From Cololabis saira (taxonomy: Eukaryota; Chordata; Actinopteri; Beloniformes; Belonidae), in contig NC_084606.1 in NCBI RefSeq assembly GCF_033807715.1, positions 36,886,401-36,950,400 on the forward strand: a DNA stretch of 64,000 bases. The letters are read 5' to 3'. Shown one piece after another: positions 22,842 through 33,992 of this stretch. Each line of letters begins with the position of its first letter. Position 1 is the stretch's first letter. The position numbers were made by a program, and so were the translations under genes. The notes beneath the pieces are model-generated. The model ran no database searches. It worked only from the letters and a program-made list of their open reading frames with translations, and was not told the DNA's origin.

Positions 22842-23110
22842 TGTTGTTAAAGCAGCATTGAAGTAGTAATAAGCGCCAGACCAACTGTGCAGTACGAACT
22901 CTGTTTATTAGCTCTTGCTCGCAGCCAACTCAGACAATACCATACAGCCTGACGCCACAGTGCCCCCACATGGTAACATGACTCAAGAACTCCCATAGCA
23001 ATAAACCTATGAATCTATGAATCAACATACAATAATACCACAACTCTCTCTATCTCGTTATTTTAAGATAGTTAAGCTTATAGTAACGTAACATGGTGTC
23101 AGAAGTTGAC
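22842..23110 (+). mobile_element. LTR with primer-binding-site stub
   Basis: A 252-bp segment beginning TGTTGTTAAAG and ending GTAACA (23093) is followed at once by TGGTGTCAGAAG, the start of a tRNA-Leu-type primer binding site common in fish Ty3/gypsy elements. The match fails after 13 bases and no gag, pol or second LTR follows. It is best read as a remnant of a mostly deleted LTR element. Confidence 0.5.
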
Positions 23111-23789
23111 ATACGTTTTATTTTTGTTGGAAAATGCCATATTTTAAGATATTTTCGGCATTAAAATGCATTTTAATAATGTTTCTAGCAAGAAATGTGT
23201 ATTTTATTTACATACAGTGTGTCCGAAATGCCATACTAAACAATATATACTTAAAAGGCTAACTTTAGTTCGGCAAACTTTTGAGTAAATATCAGTAGAA
23301 TGCATTCATTTGGACGTACTACTCAGTCCCCGTTTACACGTAGCAAAAACGGTGGCGTTCATGTGTTTTTGGCGTTCGTTTACACGAAAAACAAAGCTCA
23401 AAGTCACCAAAAACGATAATTTCTGAAAACTTTGGCCAAAGTGGAGATTTGCAAAAACTCAGTTTTCACTTTTCTCGACACGTTTTCACGACATTTAGTT
23501 AGTTAGTTAGTTAGTTAGTGATTTATTCCGAACATGCAAATGATATATAACGTAAATATGAACAAGTAAAACAGAAATAATAATACAAAATGGCCGATCA
23601 AGACAATTTTACAAAACAAAACAAAATAAAAAAAAAAAACAGCACGGTAATTTCACTTGCATGTCCGAAAAGGGGTGGGAAGAAGTATAATTTATTTAAT
23701 CCCGCCCCTTCTCCATAAAATATTAAAAATATTTATTTATGTCCTTGTTATTTTTACATTACTCTTTTCTTAATTATATATAAATATAT

Positions 23790-23793
23790 ACAT

Positions 23794-23824
<31 letters not shown>

Positions 23825-23986
23825 CATACATACTGTACGTACATAATATACATATACACACAAACATACAAGTACACATACATACATACACACACATACA
23901 CTCTTTTTCGTTATATTTCTTAATTGTGCTGACAACATATAAATGAATAATAATTAACAAAAGAAAAAATATATAAATATACATAT

Positions 23987-24048
<62 letters not shown>
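23790..24048. repeat. CA and AT microsatellites in LINE 3' UTR
   Basis: A (CA)n tract at about 23793-23830, CATA-rich sequence to 23900 and an (AT)n tract at about 23998-24047. They lie inside the 3' UTR of the minus-strand LINE. Confidence 0.9.
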
Positions 24049-24053
<5 letters not shown>

Positions 24054-24059
24054 AACAAT

Positions 24060-24360
24060 GAACACATGGTGACAGTCATAACCCTCATCCCTGTACCTTG
24101 TGAAAAATATTTTTCTATACGTGTTTTTTAAATGATTTATGTTTGAACATTCCTTGTGCTCCTCCCTCAACCTATTCCACAATTTGACACCACACACTGA
24201 TATACTAAAACATCTTCTAGTGGTGTGCACTCTCTGAGTTTTGAAATTAAAACTACCCCTTAAATTATAACCCCCTTCCCTTACAGTGAATAATTTCAGA
24301 ATATTTTCTGGTAGTAGCTTGTTTTTAGCTTTGAATAAGATTTTTGTTGTTTGTAGTTCT
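24060..24360 (-). pseudogene. LINE RT C-terminal segment, beyond DIRS
   Basis: The minus strand encodes ELQTTKILFKAKNKLLPENI, LFTVREGGYNLRG and GVKLWNRL. This is the C-terminal tail of the RT protein, and it continues directly from KLLKLKDVI encoded at about 28017-28045 on the other side of the DIRS insertion. It shows the insertion point to the base. Confidence 0.85.
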
Positions 24361-24817
24361 ATTTCGTCCCTACTGACCGCCAGGCGGTGCTGTAAGCACT
24401 GGATATCTTCCCTCGCGCATGCGCATGTCGAGTACAATACCAACAATGTCACGTCACCCGTGACCCCTGCATGACCCCCGGAAGGGTATATCTTCCGGCG
24501 TCAGCATGGGATCGACTCCTTATTCTTCTCGCATCGCGCGTCTGAAGTACAGGACGGAAATAGGAGCTTTGTGAAGCTTCTTCCTTTCCTCCCTAAGAAA
24601 CCGCCGGCCTCGGTGCAGCTTCGTGCCGTTCAGGTAGGAGTAACGATTTTTTTCGTCCTCCGAGAGGCTGTGGCCGCGCGGTATTGATGGTGTCGGGTTG
24701 CGGCGGCGTCTCCCCGCCCCGCCCCCCAGCACAGCTGATAGAAGGTAAGCTGTCAGCTGTGCCTGACACCTGATCACAATCTGCGCAGGGAGACAGCGTT
24801 TCGCTTCCTCTCCCCAC

Positions 24818-26220
24818 TTTATTAATGTGACATTATTTTTTCCTTGCAGATTATTTTTTTCTTTTGAAAAAAAAAAAAAGGAAAAAAAGAAGACAGAAAA
24901 TGATTATTTTTTTCTTTTGAAAAAAACAACACAAACACCTTTTTTGGTCTTTCTTACAGCCGTGGTGAAGGCACGCCCCTCTCCCACCGGCACATTTGTG
25001 GTGACGGCAGCGTTTCGCTCCCTCTCCCACTTTATTAATGTGACAACATTATTTTTTCCTTGCAGATTATTTTTTTCTTGAAAAAAAAAAAAAAAAAGAA
25101 GACAGAAAAGGATTATTTTTTTCTTTTGAAAAAAACAACACAAACACCTTTTTTGGTCTTTCTTACAGCCGTGGTGAAGGCAGCGTGTCCGCTCCCTCTC
25201 CCACCGGCACATTTGTGGTGACGGCAGCGTTTCGCTCCCTCTCCCACTTTATTAATGTGACAACATTATTTTTTCCTTGCTGATTATTTTTTTCTTTAAA
25301 AAATATATATATATAAGAAAGGAAAAGAAGAGCGCCTTTTTGGCCTGTTTTGCGGCCGTGGTGACGGCAGCGTGTCCGCTCCCTCTCCCACCGGCTCGTT
25401 CATGGTGACGGCAGCATTCGCTCCCTCTCCCTCTTATTGATGTGACATTATTTTTCCTTGCAGTTCTTTTTTTCTTTGAAAAAAAGAAAAAGGAAAGAAA
25501 CAAGAGAGGATTGTTCTCTTCTTTTGAGTAAAGACGCCTTTTTTTGCCTTTTCTCATAGCCGTGGTGACGGCAGTGTGGCCCTCCCCTCTCCCACTGACA
25601 CCTACGTAGTGATGGCGGCGCGTCCGTTCCCCTCTCCCACCGGCACATCCGTGGTGACGGCAGCGTGACCGCTCCCCTCTCCCACCGACACATTCTTGTG
25701 GACGGCAGCGTGACCGCTCCCACCGACACATTCGTGTGGACGCCAGCGTGTCCGCTCGTCTCTCCTACCAGCACATCCGTGGTGACGGCAGCGTTTCCGC
25801 TCCCCTCTCCCACTGACACATCTGTGCTGACGGAAGCGTGGCCCTCCCCTCTCCCGCCTGCATATTGGCGGTGATGGCAGCGTGCTCGCTGTGGTGACGG
25901 CAGCGTTTCTGCTCCCCTCTCCCACTGACACATCCGTGCTGACGGTAGCGTGGCCGCTCCCCTCTCCCGCCAGCATATTGGTGGTGACGGCAGCGTGCTC
26001 GCTGTGGTGACGGCAGCGTTTCCGCTCCCCTCTCCCACCGACACCTACGTGGTGACTGCAGCGCGTCCACTCCCCTCTCCCACCGGCACATCCATGGTGA
26101 CGGCAGCGTGACCGCTCCCACCGACACATTTGTGTGAACAGCAGCGTGTCCGCTCCTCTCTCCTGCCAGCACATCCGTGGCGACGGCAGCGTGTCCGCTC
26201 CCTCTCCCACCGGTCGCTGT
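24818..26220. repeat. Two tandem arrays in the DIRS leader
   Basis: From 24818 to about 25580, four units of roughly 150-200 bp repeat the order CTCCCTCTCCCACTTTATTA, TTTTTTCCTTGCAG, A-rich tract, CTTTCTTACAGCCGTGGTGA. From 25580 to 26220, shorter units of about 60-70 bp repeat CCCTCTCCCAC, then ACACAT, then GTGACGGCAGCGTG. Open frames on both strands are by-products. Each long unit contains acceptor-like CTTGCAG and CTTACAG motifs. Confidence 0.8.
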
Positions 26221-26221
26221 G

Positions 26222-27602
26222 ATGGAGCGTTCATGCCCAGGGTGCATGGCCGCCCTGGACCCTGCGGATGACCAGGACCTCTGCGTGTCGTGCCTCGGCC
26301 CTGAGCAGCCGGGGCCGTCGGCCAGCCTCCCCTCATCTCAGCCGGGGTCTTCTCTGAAGCGATCGGCAAAGAGAGTGGTGGGGGCCCCCAAACGACGGCG
26401 GATGACAAGCCAGCTCTCCTCGAAGGTAGATCGCTTGGCTGCCGACATGGAGCAGATGAAGGCGCCCCTCCTCAATCTGCAACCTGGTACTGGCCAGGTG
26501 GAACCTGCCATGCCAGAGTTTGCTCTGGGGTCGCCACCGCCGCTGCCGGAGGACGCCATCTCCATTGCAGCCTCGGCGAGCCACTTCAACGTGTCATCAG
26601 GGGACCCGGCCTCACAGCGCTCGGGGTTCTCCTCGCACTCATCTGCCCAGAGCTCTCGGGAGGGGACGGTTTGTTCCTCCGTGCAGAGCATTATCCGCAC
26701 TGCCCTGGCACACTTGCAGCCGGATGCACCGCGTGCGGAGGTGGCCTCTAGCGCCTTCCACAGGCGCAATCCTTCTCTGGTGGAATTCACATTCCGTCTT
26801 CGTCGGATTTTTTTGAGGGAGCTGCACTCATGCTGGAGAGATGTCACAGCCGGCTGATGACCGTGCTCTGACGGCGATGGAGGACGCTGCTGTGGCTGGT
26901 CTCCACCACATGCCCCCCCCATCGAGCCCTCCATTGCAGCACTGATAGTGGCTCCTGATGAGGCTCTGAAGCCAGATCCCAAGTGCCCCTCTACCCAGAG
27001 TAGGGTTACTGATGGGCATATTTGTAAGGCTTATGAAACAGCGGCACGTATCAGCCGGCTGGGGAACACCCTTTCTCATCTGCTACTGGCTCTCTCCACC
27101 TCCCTGCAGGATGCACAGGTGGATGATTCCACACAGGACATGTGTGACATATCCCTACAGGCTTTTGCCTCCCAAACGAGGGAACTGGGGCGGCTGATGT
27201 CCACCCTGGTGCACACGCGCCGTCATGTCTGACTGGCGCAGTCACCCCTGACAGAGACTGCTCGTAGGGTTCTTCGTCAGGCACCGGCAGAACCGGGGGA
27301 GCTGTTTGGGGCAACTGCCCTGAAAGCTCTGAACCGCACCGCCCTGGCCGATGAGACCAGGCAGCGGCTGGTGTACCTTCACAGGGGTGCGGCCGCTTCC
27401 TGTACACCGGGAGGCCCTTCACCGGCCCCCGGGCCTCGCCCCCGGCCGCCTGCCCACGGCGGCCGGCGCGGCTTTCAGCGGTCTGTGAGTCAGCCTGCTG
27501 GTGACTTTCGCCCCCCTGTGCGCGGACCGTCCCACCAGCGTCGGGGCGTTGATCCCGACCGTCGCCCCCCCGGGACGTCCAGAGCCCGGGGGAGACGGCG
27601 CT
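26222..27602 (+). pseudogene. DIRS gag-like gene, broken
   Basis: ATG at 26222 opens MERSCPGCMAALDP, then CVSCLGPEQ. The paired Cys motifs are typical of the N-terminus of DIRS gag proteins in fish. A basic stretch KRSAKRVVGAPKRRR follows. The first frame stops at 26857. Homologous-looking sequence continues in other frames: AYETAARISRLGNTLSHLLL (from 27030), LVYLHRGAAASCTPGG and an Arg/Pro-rich tail to about 27602. At least one frameshift and one stop break it. No RT motif follows. Confidence 0.65.
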
Positions 27603-27677
27603 AAGGCCACGGAGCCGGTCTTCTGCCCCTGGTCAGTGAGGTATGTGACCGGGATCCTACGTGACATTGTTGGTATT

Positions 27678-27774
27678 CGTCATCCAGTGCTTACAGCACC
27701 GCCTGGCGGTCAGTAGGGACGAAATAGAACGAAAGTTACGCCTGTAACTACGGTTCTATGAGTCCCGGATGACA
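27678..27774. repeat. DIRS internal complementary region
   Basis: Reading the reverse complement, this segment is the joined right and left ends of the element around GTTCTAT. It is thus what the circular integration junction would look like. It supports a DIRS-type replication history. Confidence 0.8.
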
Positions 27775-28016
27775 ACCAGGCCTGCCGGTCACTCCGAATC
27801 CTCGTGCTCTCGCGAGAAGATTCTAGGAGTCGATCCCATGCTGACGCCGGAAGATATACCCTTCCGGCGGTCATGCAGGGGTCACGGGTGACGTGACATT
27901 GTTGGTATTGTACTCGACATGCGCATGCGCGAGGGAAGATATCCAGTGCTTACAGCACCGCCTGGCGGTCATCCGGGACTCATAGAACCGTAGTTACAGG
28001 CGTAACTTTCGTTCTA

Positions 28017-29491
28017 TGACGTCTTTGAGTTTTAGTAACTTTGATTGTAAGAATAATGAATTTGTGTGATCTTTGTAACCTGCCTTATGAATGATCCTTA
28101 TTGCTTTCTTTTGCAGAATGATTAGTGGATGTATTGTACTGGTGTAATTATTGCCCCAAACCTCTGCACAGTAACTTATATATGGAAGAACTATTGAACA
28201 GTAGAGAATACGGAGTGATTTATAATCCAGGACCTGTTTTGCTTTATTTAATACTGCTATGCTTCTTGATACTTTGGATTGTATATGTTTGATATGTGGT
28301 TTCCAATTGATTTGGTCATCTATTGTCACCCCTAGGAATTTGATTTAATTAACTCTGCTAATGTTCATCCCATCCAGTTGAATCTGTAGTTGTTTATCAT
28401 TTCTGCAATTCCCAAACAGGATTATTTTTGTTTTACCCAAATGAAATTGCTAATTTATATTTATATCAAACCACAGTTTTAATTTGATCAATTCAGTGTT
28501 AATGTCATGTATTAGAAGTTGTAGTTCACTGCCGGAACAAAAAATATTGGTATCATCTGCAAATAAAACCAGTTTTAACATGTTTGACACCTTGCATAGA
28601 TCATTAATATACAGAATGGATAATTTTGGGCCTAACACTGACCCCTGGGGGACGCCACAAGGAATGCCCAAACATGTTGAGAACAAATCACCCAGCTTGA
28701 CAAACTGTTTCCTGTCAGTCAGATAACTCCTCATCCAGTCCAATACCCTTCCCCTGATACCATACCTCTCTAATTTCATGAGTAAAATGTTGTGGTTTAT
28801 TGTGTCAAAAGCTTTTTTTATATCTATGAATATTCCAATTGTGTACAGTTTTTGGTCCAATGAATTAGTGATTTCCTCTATTGACTCTGTTAATGCCAGT
28901 GATGTTGATCTGTTTGATCTAAATCCGTATTGACTTTCATTGAGTAATTTGTGTTTGTCCAAGAATTTATCTAGCCGGTTATTGAACAGTTTTTCTAATA
29001 TTTTGGAGAATTGTGGGAGTAATGAGACAGGTCTGTAGTTTGTAAAGAGGTGTTTGTTCCCAGTCTTATGCAATGGAATGACCTTGGCTATTTTCATTTT
29101 ATTTGGAAATGTACCGGTTTGAAATGATAAATTACAGATGTTTCGAAATTCCTTCAATTACATTCTTTACAATAGTCATATCAATATCGTCACAGTCGGT
29201 TGATTTTTTGTTTTTGAGTTTTAAGACAGTTTCAATAATCTCTCTCTCCTCTACTGCTGTAAGGAACATGGAGTTAAGATTTCTTTCTATGAGACCACCA
29301 CATAGTTCCTCTGATGTTCCTGAATCAGGGATACCTTTAGCCACATCAGACCCAACATTAACAAAGAATTTATTAAAACAATTAACCACCTCATTCATGA
29401 CGTATTTCTCGGTATTGTCTATCATAAAATATCTCGGATAACCCTCATGTCTTGAACCATTTTTTATAATGCTATTTAGAATTTTCCACAT
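28017..29491 (-). pseudogene. LINE reverse transcriptase, interrupted
   Basis: Motifs in order on the minus strand: MIDNTEKYVMNEVVNCFNK, KSTDCDDIDMTIVKN, KVIPLHKTG, NYRPVSLLPQFSKILEK, GFRSNRSTSLAL, IFIDIKKAFDTINH, GVPQGSVLG and catalytic FADD, then WKPHIKHIQSKVSRSIAVLN. Frame changes occur near 29140 and between 28450 and 28330, and the last about 90 codons lie beyond the DIRS insertion. The catalytic residues are kept, but no continuous protein can be made. Confidence 0.88.
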
Positions 29492-29565
29492 ACCTTTAAC
29501 GTTGTCTTTATTATCATCTAATATTTTATGATAGTATTCTTTCTTGGATGTTCTTATAATAGTTG

Positions 29566-30810
29566 TTAGCTTGTTTTTATATTTATTTTCTGCCTCTTTG
29601 GTTCTCTGCTTAATAAATTAAATAAAAAATTAAATTCTCTATAAAGTGTATTTTTCTTTTTACAAGCATTTTTTAATCCCTTTGTGATCCAAGGGTGATT
29701 TTGTTTTGTTTTGACGTTAAACAATTTTATAGGACAGTTTTTATTATATAATATTTTGAATACTCTCATGAATTCATCATAAGCACCATTTATGTTATCA
29801 TTATTGTATATTACATCCCAGTTATGTGCCATTAAGTCATTTTTAAATGCATTTATTGAATCTTTTGTTCTCACTCTTCTATATTCAGGTCTTTTGTCAG
29901 GATGTTTGGACTTGTAGTTGTTGTCATGGACTGTAAATACTGGCAGATGGTCGCTGATGTCGCTGATTAATAGTCCGCTTATTGTGTTATTGAAGATGTC
30001 ATTTGTGAAGATATTGTCGATTAGAGTGGCGCCGTGGGAAGTTATTCTGCTGGGTCTGGTGATTTTTGGGTACAAGTTCATACTGTATATTGTATTGATG
30101 AATTCATCTGTTATTTTGTGTGTGTTTGGATTCAGCAGATCAATATTGAAGTCCCCACATATAAAAATTGTTTTGTGAGTTATTTTGGAAAACATTTCTT
30201 CCATCCAGTCTTTGAAGAGTTCAATATTAGAACCCGGTGTCCTGTAGACACAGCTGATAATTATATTCTTATTCTTCCCATTGTAAATTTCTAATGATAT
30301 ACATTCAAGCATAGTATTGATAACAAGTGACTTGTTTTCAACCACCCTAAAGTTCAAGTTTTTGTCCACAAAGAATGCCACTCCTCCACCACCCTTATTT
30401 TGCCGATCCAAGTGTATGAACTCATATCCGTCCAACTCAAAGTCTGCCCCTTTTTCCTCATTTATCCATGTTTCCGATACTGGGATGATATCAAATGATT
30501 GTGTCATTTGGCACAAGTAATCCTTAATGTTTGCAAAGTTTGCATATAGACTTCTGCTGTTAATGTGTATGATTGAAAATTTGCCATCCTTATTGATTTG
30601 GTTATACTGTTCATCAGTGTAGTAGCAGCAGTTATTGTTGATGTAGTTGAAGAAGTTATTGTCCGGGTCTATATCATGTTCCATGTCCTGTAGACTGTGA
30701 TCTGTGTATTGAAATGTTTGTAGCTCTAGACTGTCATGATCACAAATCCTCTGAGAAATACTGCTATTATCTGCAAAAGTAGATGGGTAATCTCCTTTGG
30801 AGTTTGTCAT
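29566..30810 (-). pseudogene. LINE APE endonuclease
   Basis: A 414-residue frame. After an acidic leader come SIIHINSRSLYANF, VSETWI with the metal-binding Glu, GGGGVAFFV, SCVYRTPGSNIELF, FICGDFNIDL, ATLIDNIF and ISDISDHLPVF. All catalytic positions of LINE APE nucleases look intact. The frame breaks shortly before the RT linker, so it is separated from the RT by frameshift. Confidence 0.88.
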
Positions 30811-30831
30811 TATGTGTAAGTGTTTGTTACC

Positions 30832-31140
30832 TTATTGGAATTTGTCCAACTCCTCCATACTTCTTACCAGCAGAACTTTGGCCTCCTCTGGTGATCCGTT
30901 AAGTTTAATGAATACCTTGCAGTTGGCAGTCCAGGTGTGCTGAATTTTCTTGTTTCTTTAGGTAGGCTATCTTGCTTTTTTGGCGATGTCCGCGTTGTGC
31001 TTTGTCAGGTGCTCGTTTATGTAAACATCGGTTCCCTTCAGCTTCCTTCCTTCTTTCAGTAGTGCGTTTTTATGTTTTCTATTAACAAACCTCATGATAA
31101 TGGTTTGTCCGTCACTGGCGTTTCTCCTGGGCAGTGGGTG
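30832..31140 (-). pseudogene. LINE ORF1 C-terminal part
   Basis: The minus strand encodes MRFVNRKHKNALLKEGRKL, KGTDVYINEHLTKHNADIAK and SPEEAKVLLVRSMEELD, then TAA (complement of 30832-30834). This is the C-terminal nucleic-acid-binding domain of a LINE ORF1 protein. A frame change occurs near 30965. Its N-terminal half lies at 32877-33263, beyond an L2 insertion. Confidence 0.8.
31135..31140. repeat. 6-bp target-site duplication of nested L2
   Basis: TGGGTG here is repeated at 32877-32882 on the other side of the L2, and LINE ORF1 resumes exactly there. Confidence 0.8.
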
Positions 31141-31902
31141 AAACTTCAGGCATGTCTTAGGGACATCAAGGACTGGATGTCCAGAAATTTCCTGCTTCTA
31201 AATTCAGATAAAACAGAGGTTATCATTCTTGGTCCAGAGCATCTTAGGAAGGGATTAGATGGTGTTGCGATGGCTTCCAGTGCAACTGTGAGAAACCTTG
31301 GTGTTATTTTCGATCAGGATTTGTCGTTTAAACCATATGTCAATCAGGTTTGTAAAATAGCCTTTTTCCATCTCCGTAATATTGCAAAGATTAGGAAAAT
31401 CCTCTCGCAGAGTGATGCAGAAAAACTAGTTCATGCGTTTGTATCTTCTAGACTAGATTACTGTAATGTGTTGTTAGCAGGATGTCCAAGTAATTTGCTG
31501 AATAGGCTCCAGCTGATCCAAAATGCAGCAGCACGAGTACTGACAGGAATTAGCAGGAGAGACCACGTCTCTCCAGTGTTAGCGTCGCTCCATTGGTTAC
31601 CCGTAAAATTCAGAATCCAGTTTAAAATTCTATTACTTGCGTATAAAGCCCAAAACGGCTTAGCTCCGCATTATTTGCAAGACCTGATAGTGCCTTATGT
31701 TCCTGTCAGAGCTCTCCGTTCTCAGAGTGCAGGTTTACTCGTAGTTCCTAGAGTATCTAAATGTAGATTTGGAGGGCGGGCGTTCTGCTATCAGGCACCA
31801 CTACTATGGAACCAACTTCCAATCTGGGTTAAGGAGGCTGACACCACCTCCACCTTTAAAACTAAACTTAAAACATTTCTGTTTAGTAAAGCCTATAGTT
31901 AG
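31141..31902 (+). pseudogene. L2 RT thumb and C-terminal domain
   Basis: An open frame of about 250 residues: LQACLRDIKDWMSRNFLLLN, SDKTEVIILGP, LGVIFDQDLSF, NRLQLIQNAAARVLTG and FLFSKAYS at the end. It matches 13125-13900 of the minus-strand L2 at almost every position. It lacks the catalytic YVDD and upstream blocks because of 5' truncation. Confidence 0.9.
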
Positions 31903-32876
31903 TGTTTAGTAAACCTCTAGCTGGTGTTGGTAAATCTCTAGGTAGTGTAAACTTTAGTGTGTCAGAGTCGCTCCTGTAGTTTCTTGTGCTGGCCCCCCCT
32001 TCTCCTCCCTTTTCTCTCTTTTGTCCATGTTGCAGCATCCTTTGCCGGACACCGGAACCTGCAGGTGGTCGTGGGTGGCTTGTAGCTTGCATTACGGAGC
32101 ACAAGTCTTTCCCTGACTCTGCACCCCAAACTGGGACTTGCTGATTGGGCCGGAGCTTCGGGAGCTGCATGCTGGCCTGCGGTCCCCACCCCTGGTCATC
32201 CCGTTGCTGGCCCCCCCTTCTCCTCCCTTTTCTCTCTTTTGTCCTGCAGGTGGTTGTGGGTGGCTTGTAGCTTGCATTACGGAGCACAAGTCTTTCCCCG
32301 ACCCTGCACCCCAACCTGGGACTTGCTGATTGGGCCGGAGCTTCGGGAGCTGCGTGCTGGCCTGCGGTCCCCACCCCTGGGCATCCCGTTGCTGGCCCCC
32401 CCTTCTCCTCCCTTTTCTCTCTTTTGTCCTGCAGGTGGTCGTGGGTGGCTTGTAGCTTGCATTACGGAGCACAAGTCTTTCCCTGACCCTGCACCCCAAC
32501 CTGGGACTTGCTGATTGGGCCGGAGCTTCGGGAGCTGCGTGCTGGCCTGCGGTCCCCACCCCTGGTCATCCCGTTGCTGCTTCCACCTGCCTGCTGTGCT
32601 GTTGCCGTCCCTGACCCACCAGTCTGGCCCTCGGCAGGAGGGTCCCCCCTTATGAGCCTGGTCCTGCTCAAGGTTTCTTCCCTCCTAAAGGGGAGTTTTT
32701 CCTTGCCACTGTTTGGCTTAAGGTTTTTCTCCCACTAGGGGAGTTTTTACCTGCCATTGTTTATGGTATAACTGCTCGGGGGTCATGTTCTGGGTATGGG
32801 TCTCTGTAAAGCGTCTAGAGACAACTCTGTTGTATTAGACGCTATATAAATAAAATTGAATTGAATTGAATTGAAT
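31141..32876 (+). mobile_element. 5'-truncated L2 LINE
   Basis: Begins inside the RT (31141) and ends with the family tail TAAATAAAATTGAATTG plus AATTG repeats. It is flanked by exact 6-bp duplications TGGGTG. Length is 1736 bp. The 3' UTR contains three tandem copies of a roughly 187-bp segment (CTTGCTGATTGGGCCGGAGC at about 32138, 32323 and 32508). 5' truncation is the normal outcome of incomplete target-primed reverse transcription. Confidence 0.92.
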
Positions 32877-33263
32877 TGGGTGGCAAGCCTCAATGTTATT
32901 GTCATCTAGCTCGATCCCCTTGGATTGCAAAAAAGCAACCACCTGTTGTTCCGTTGAGAGTACCAGCTCTGCGGGCATCTCGCCTCTGTCAGCGGTCACC
33001 GCGCGCACATAGGAGCGGGGCTTAACCTGGAGCCCAGTAATGATAACATCATTTACCCTGGTGTACTGCTCGAGATCCGCGACCCGGTTCTCCAGATATG
33101 CAAGCCGCTTATCTTTTTCCGCATTTTGGATGCGGAGCGTCTTAACTTCCTCTACCAGATCTAGAATACTTTTTTGCTGTAGCCTAACAGCAGAGACTTC
33201 TTCTGTTAGAAATTCAAGCGCTCTCTTGATCTCCTCCATTTCCTCGGACTTTTTCGGCCCCAT
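32877..33263 (-). pseudogene. LINE ORF1 N-terminal part
   Basis: MGPKKSEEMEEIKRALEFLT opens a coiled-coil region (EEVKTLRIQNAEKDKRLAYL, ENRVADLEQYTRVND), followed by VIITGLQVKPRSY and NNIEACHP, where the L2 insertion cuts it. Coiled coil followed by a basic domain is the usual LINE ORF1 layout. Confidence 0.82.
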
Positions 33264-33668
33264 ACTGCCCGACGTGGGATTAGCTGGGGAAACAAAGAAA
33301 GAGCTCCGGCAGAAAACGTATGTTGTTTATGTTATGTTTGGCTAGCAGCTAGCTGCTGATAAGTTTAGCTTCAGGCTGTAGGATTGAAACTTACTCGCGA
33401 GGACTCCAGATGGAGTCCACAGCGTTAAGATGGTAGTGGCACAGCACTTTTTAAATGATAATAATCATTTAAAAAGAAAACTTTTAACTCCTCGAAATGG
33501 GTCCAGGCAGCAGGGACTCTTGGGACTCTTGGCTGCCCTTTAGGCTTCAGAACGTCACATTATGCAACAGAAACGTAACCAGCGTCATGTGTGCCACCTG
33601 TGTTTACCATTTGTTTGGCCACCGTCAATATTTTCTTGTATTTTACCTGTTTTATATTATAAAGTCAC
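33264..33668. other. LINE 5' UTR and MITE remnant
   Basis: Contains the 5' leader of the minus-strand LINE (to about 33440) and then sequence of the surrounding MITE up to the copia LTR. No coding signal. The border between the two was not resolved. Confidence 0.4.
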
Positions 33669-33930
33669 TGTTGAGACAGAGTGCTCTCAATTATTTGTGT
33701 TTGTTTGAACTCAAGCTGTGTGTCACTTGTTAATTGTTTGATCTGATTGACCAGACAGGTGCTGTGATTTGTGGGTGTGTCAATAAATGGCTGCGCATCC
33801 ACAGCTGATTGCAGTTGTTGGATCGAGTGAAACGAAATACTGAATGAAGCTCTGTTATTCCCGTTTTTCCGGTGTATATCTTTATTCTGTTTTACCACGC
33901 CAAGCCGCCTGCTGCATAACCCTGTCAACA
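33669..33930 (+). repeat. copia 5' LTR
   Basis: Starts TGTTGAGACAGAG, ends CCCTGTCAACA. Identical to the 3' LTR except for one T/G difference near 33890. Confidence 0.95.
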
Positions 33931-33944
33931 GGTTATGGGCCCAG
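33931..33944 (+). promoter_or_regulatory. Primer binding site, half-tRNA-iMet type
   Basis: GGTTATGGGCCCAG is the exact complement of the anticodon arm of vertebrate initiator tRNA-Met (CTGGGCCCATAACC). Drosophila copia is known to prime from an internal cut of this tRNA, so the same mode is implied here. Confidence 0.85.
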
Positions 33945-33992
33945 AGAAAATCCAGAATAACCCACAGAGAGTGTGATGACGACGCTGACACC

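Larger units (their letters stand above)
24361..28016 (+). mobile_element. Non-autonomous DIRS-like YR retroelement
   Basis: Inverted terminal arms (about 24369-24525 and 27833-27979, sharing GCCAGGCGGTGCTGTAAGCA and its complement) flank a gag-like coding region. Near the right end, 27678-27774 is an internal complementary region: its left half matches the left terminus in reverse complement, and its right half matches the right terminus. That layout is diagnostic of DIRS1-type elements that integrate as circles through a tyrosine recombinase. Reverse transcriptase, RNase H and recombinase are absent, so it needed a partner. The flanks share GTTCTAT rather than a target duplication. Confidence 0.82.
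23496..33440 (-). mobile_element. Jockey-group LINE with two nested insertions
   Basis: Minus-strand LINE ending in a short (CTAA)n 3' tail (23496-23518). In its own order: ORF1 (33263-32877 and 31140-30832), endonuclease (30810-29566), reverse transcriptase (29491-28017 and 24360-24060) and 3' UTR. A plus-strand L2 interrupts ORF1 and a DIRS-type element interrupts the RT C-terminus. Removing both restores collinear coding order. The family (L2-, CR1- or Nimb-like) is not resolved. The 5' boundary is uncertain. Confidence 0.8.

Noticed and set aside
25248..26408. Cys/Gly/Arg-rich minus-strand frames up to 268 residues
   Set aside because: They repeat with the DIRS tandem array, and the plus strand carries the gag-like gene with recognisable Cys motifs.
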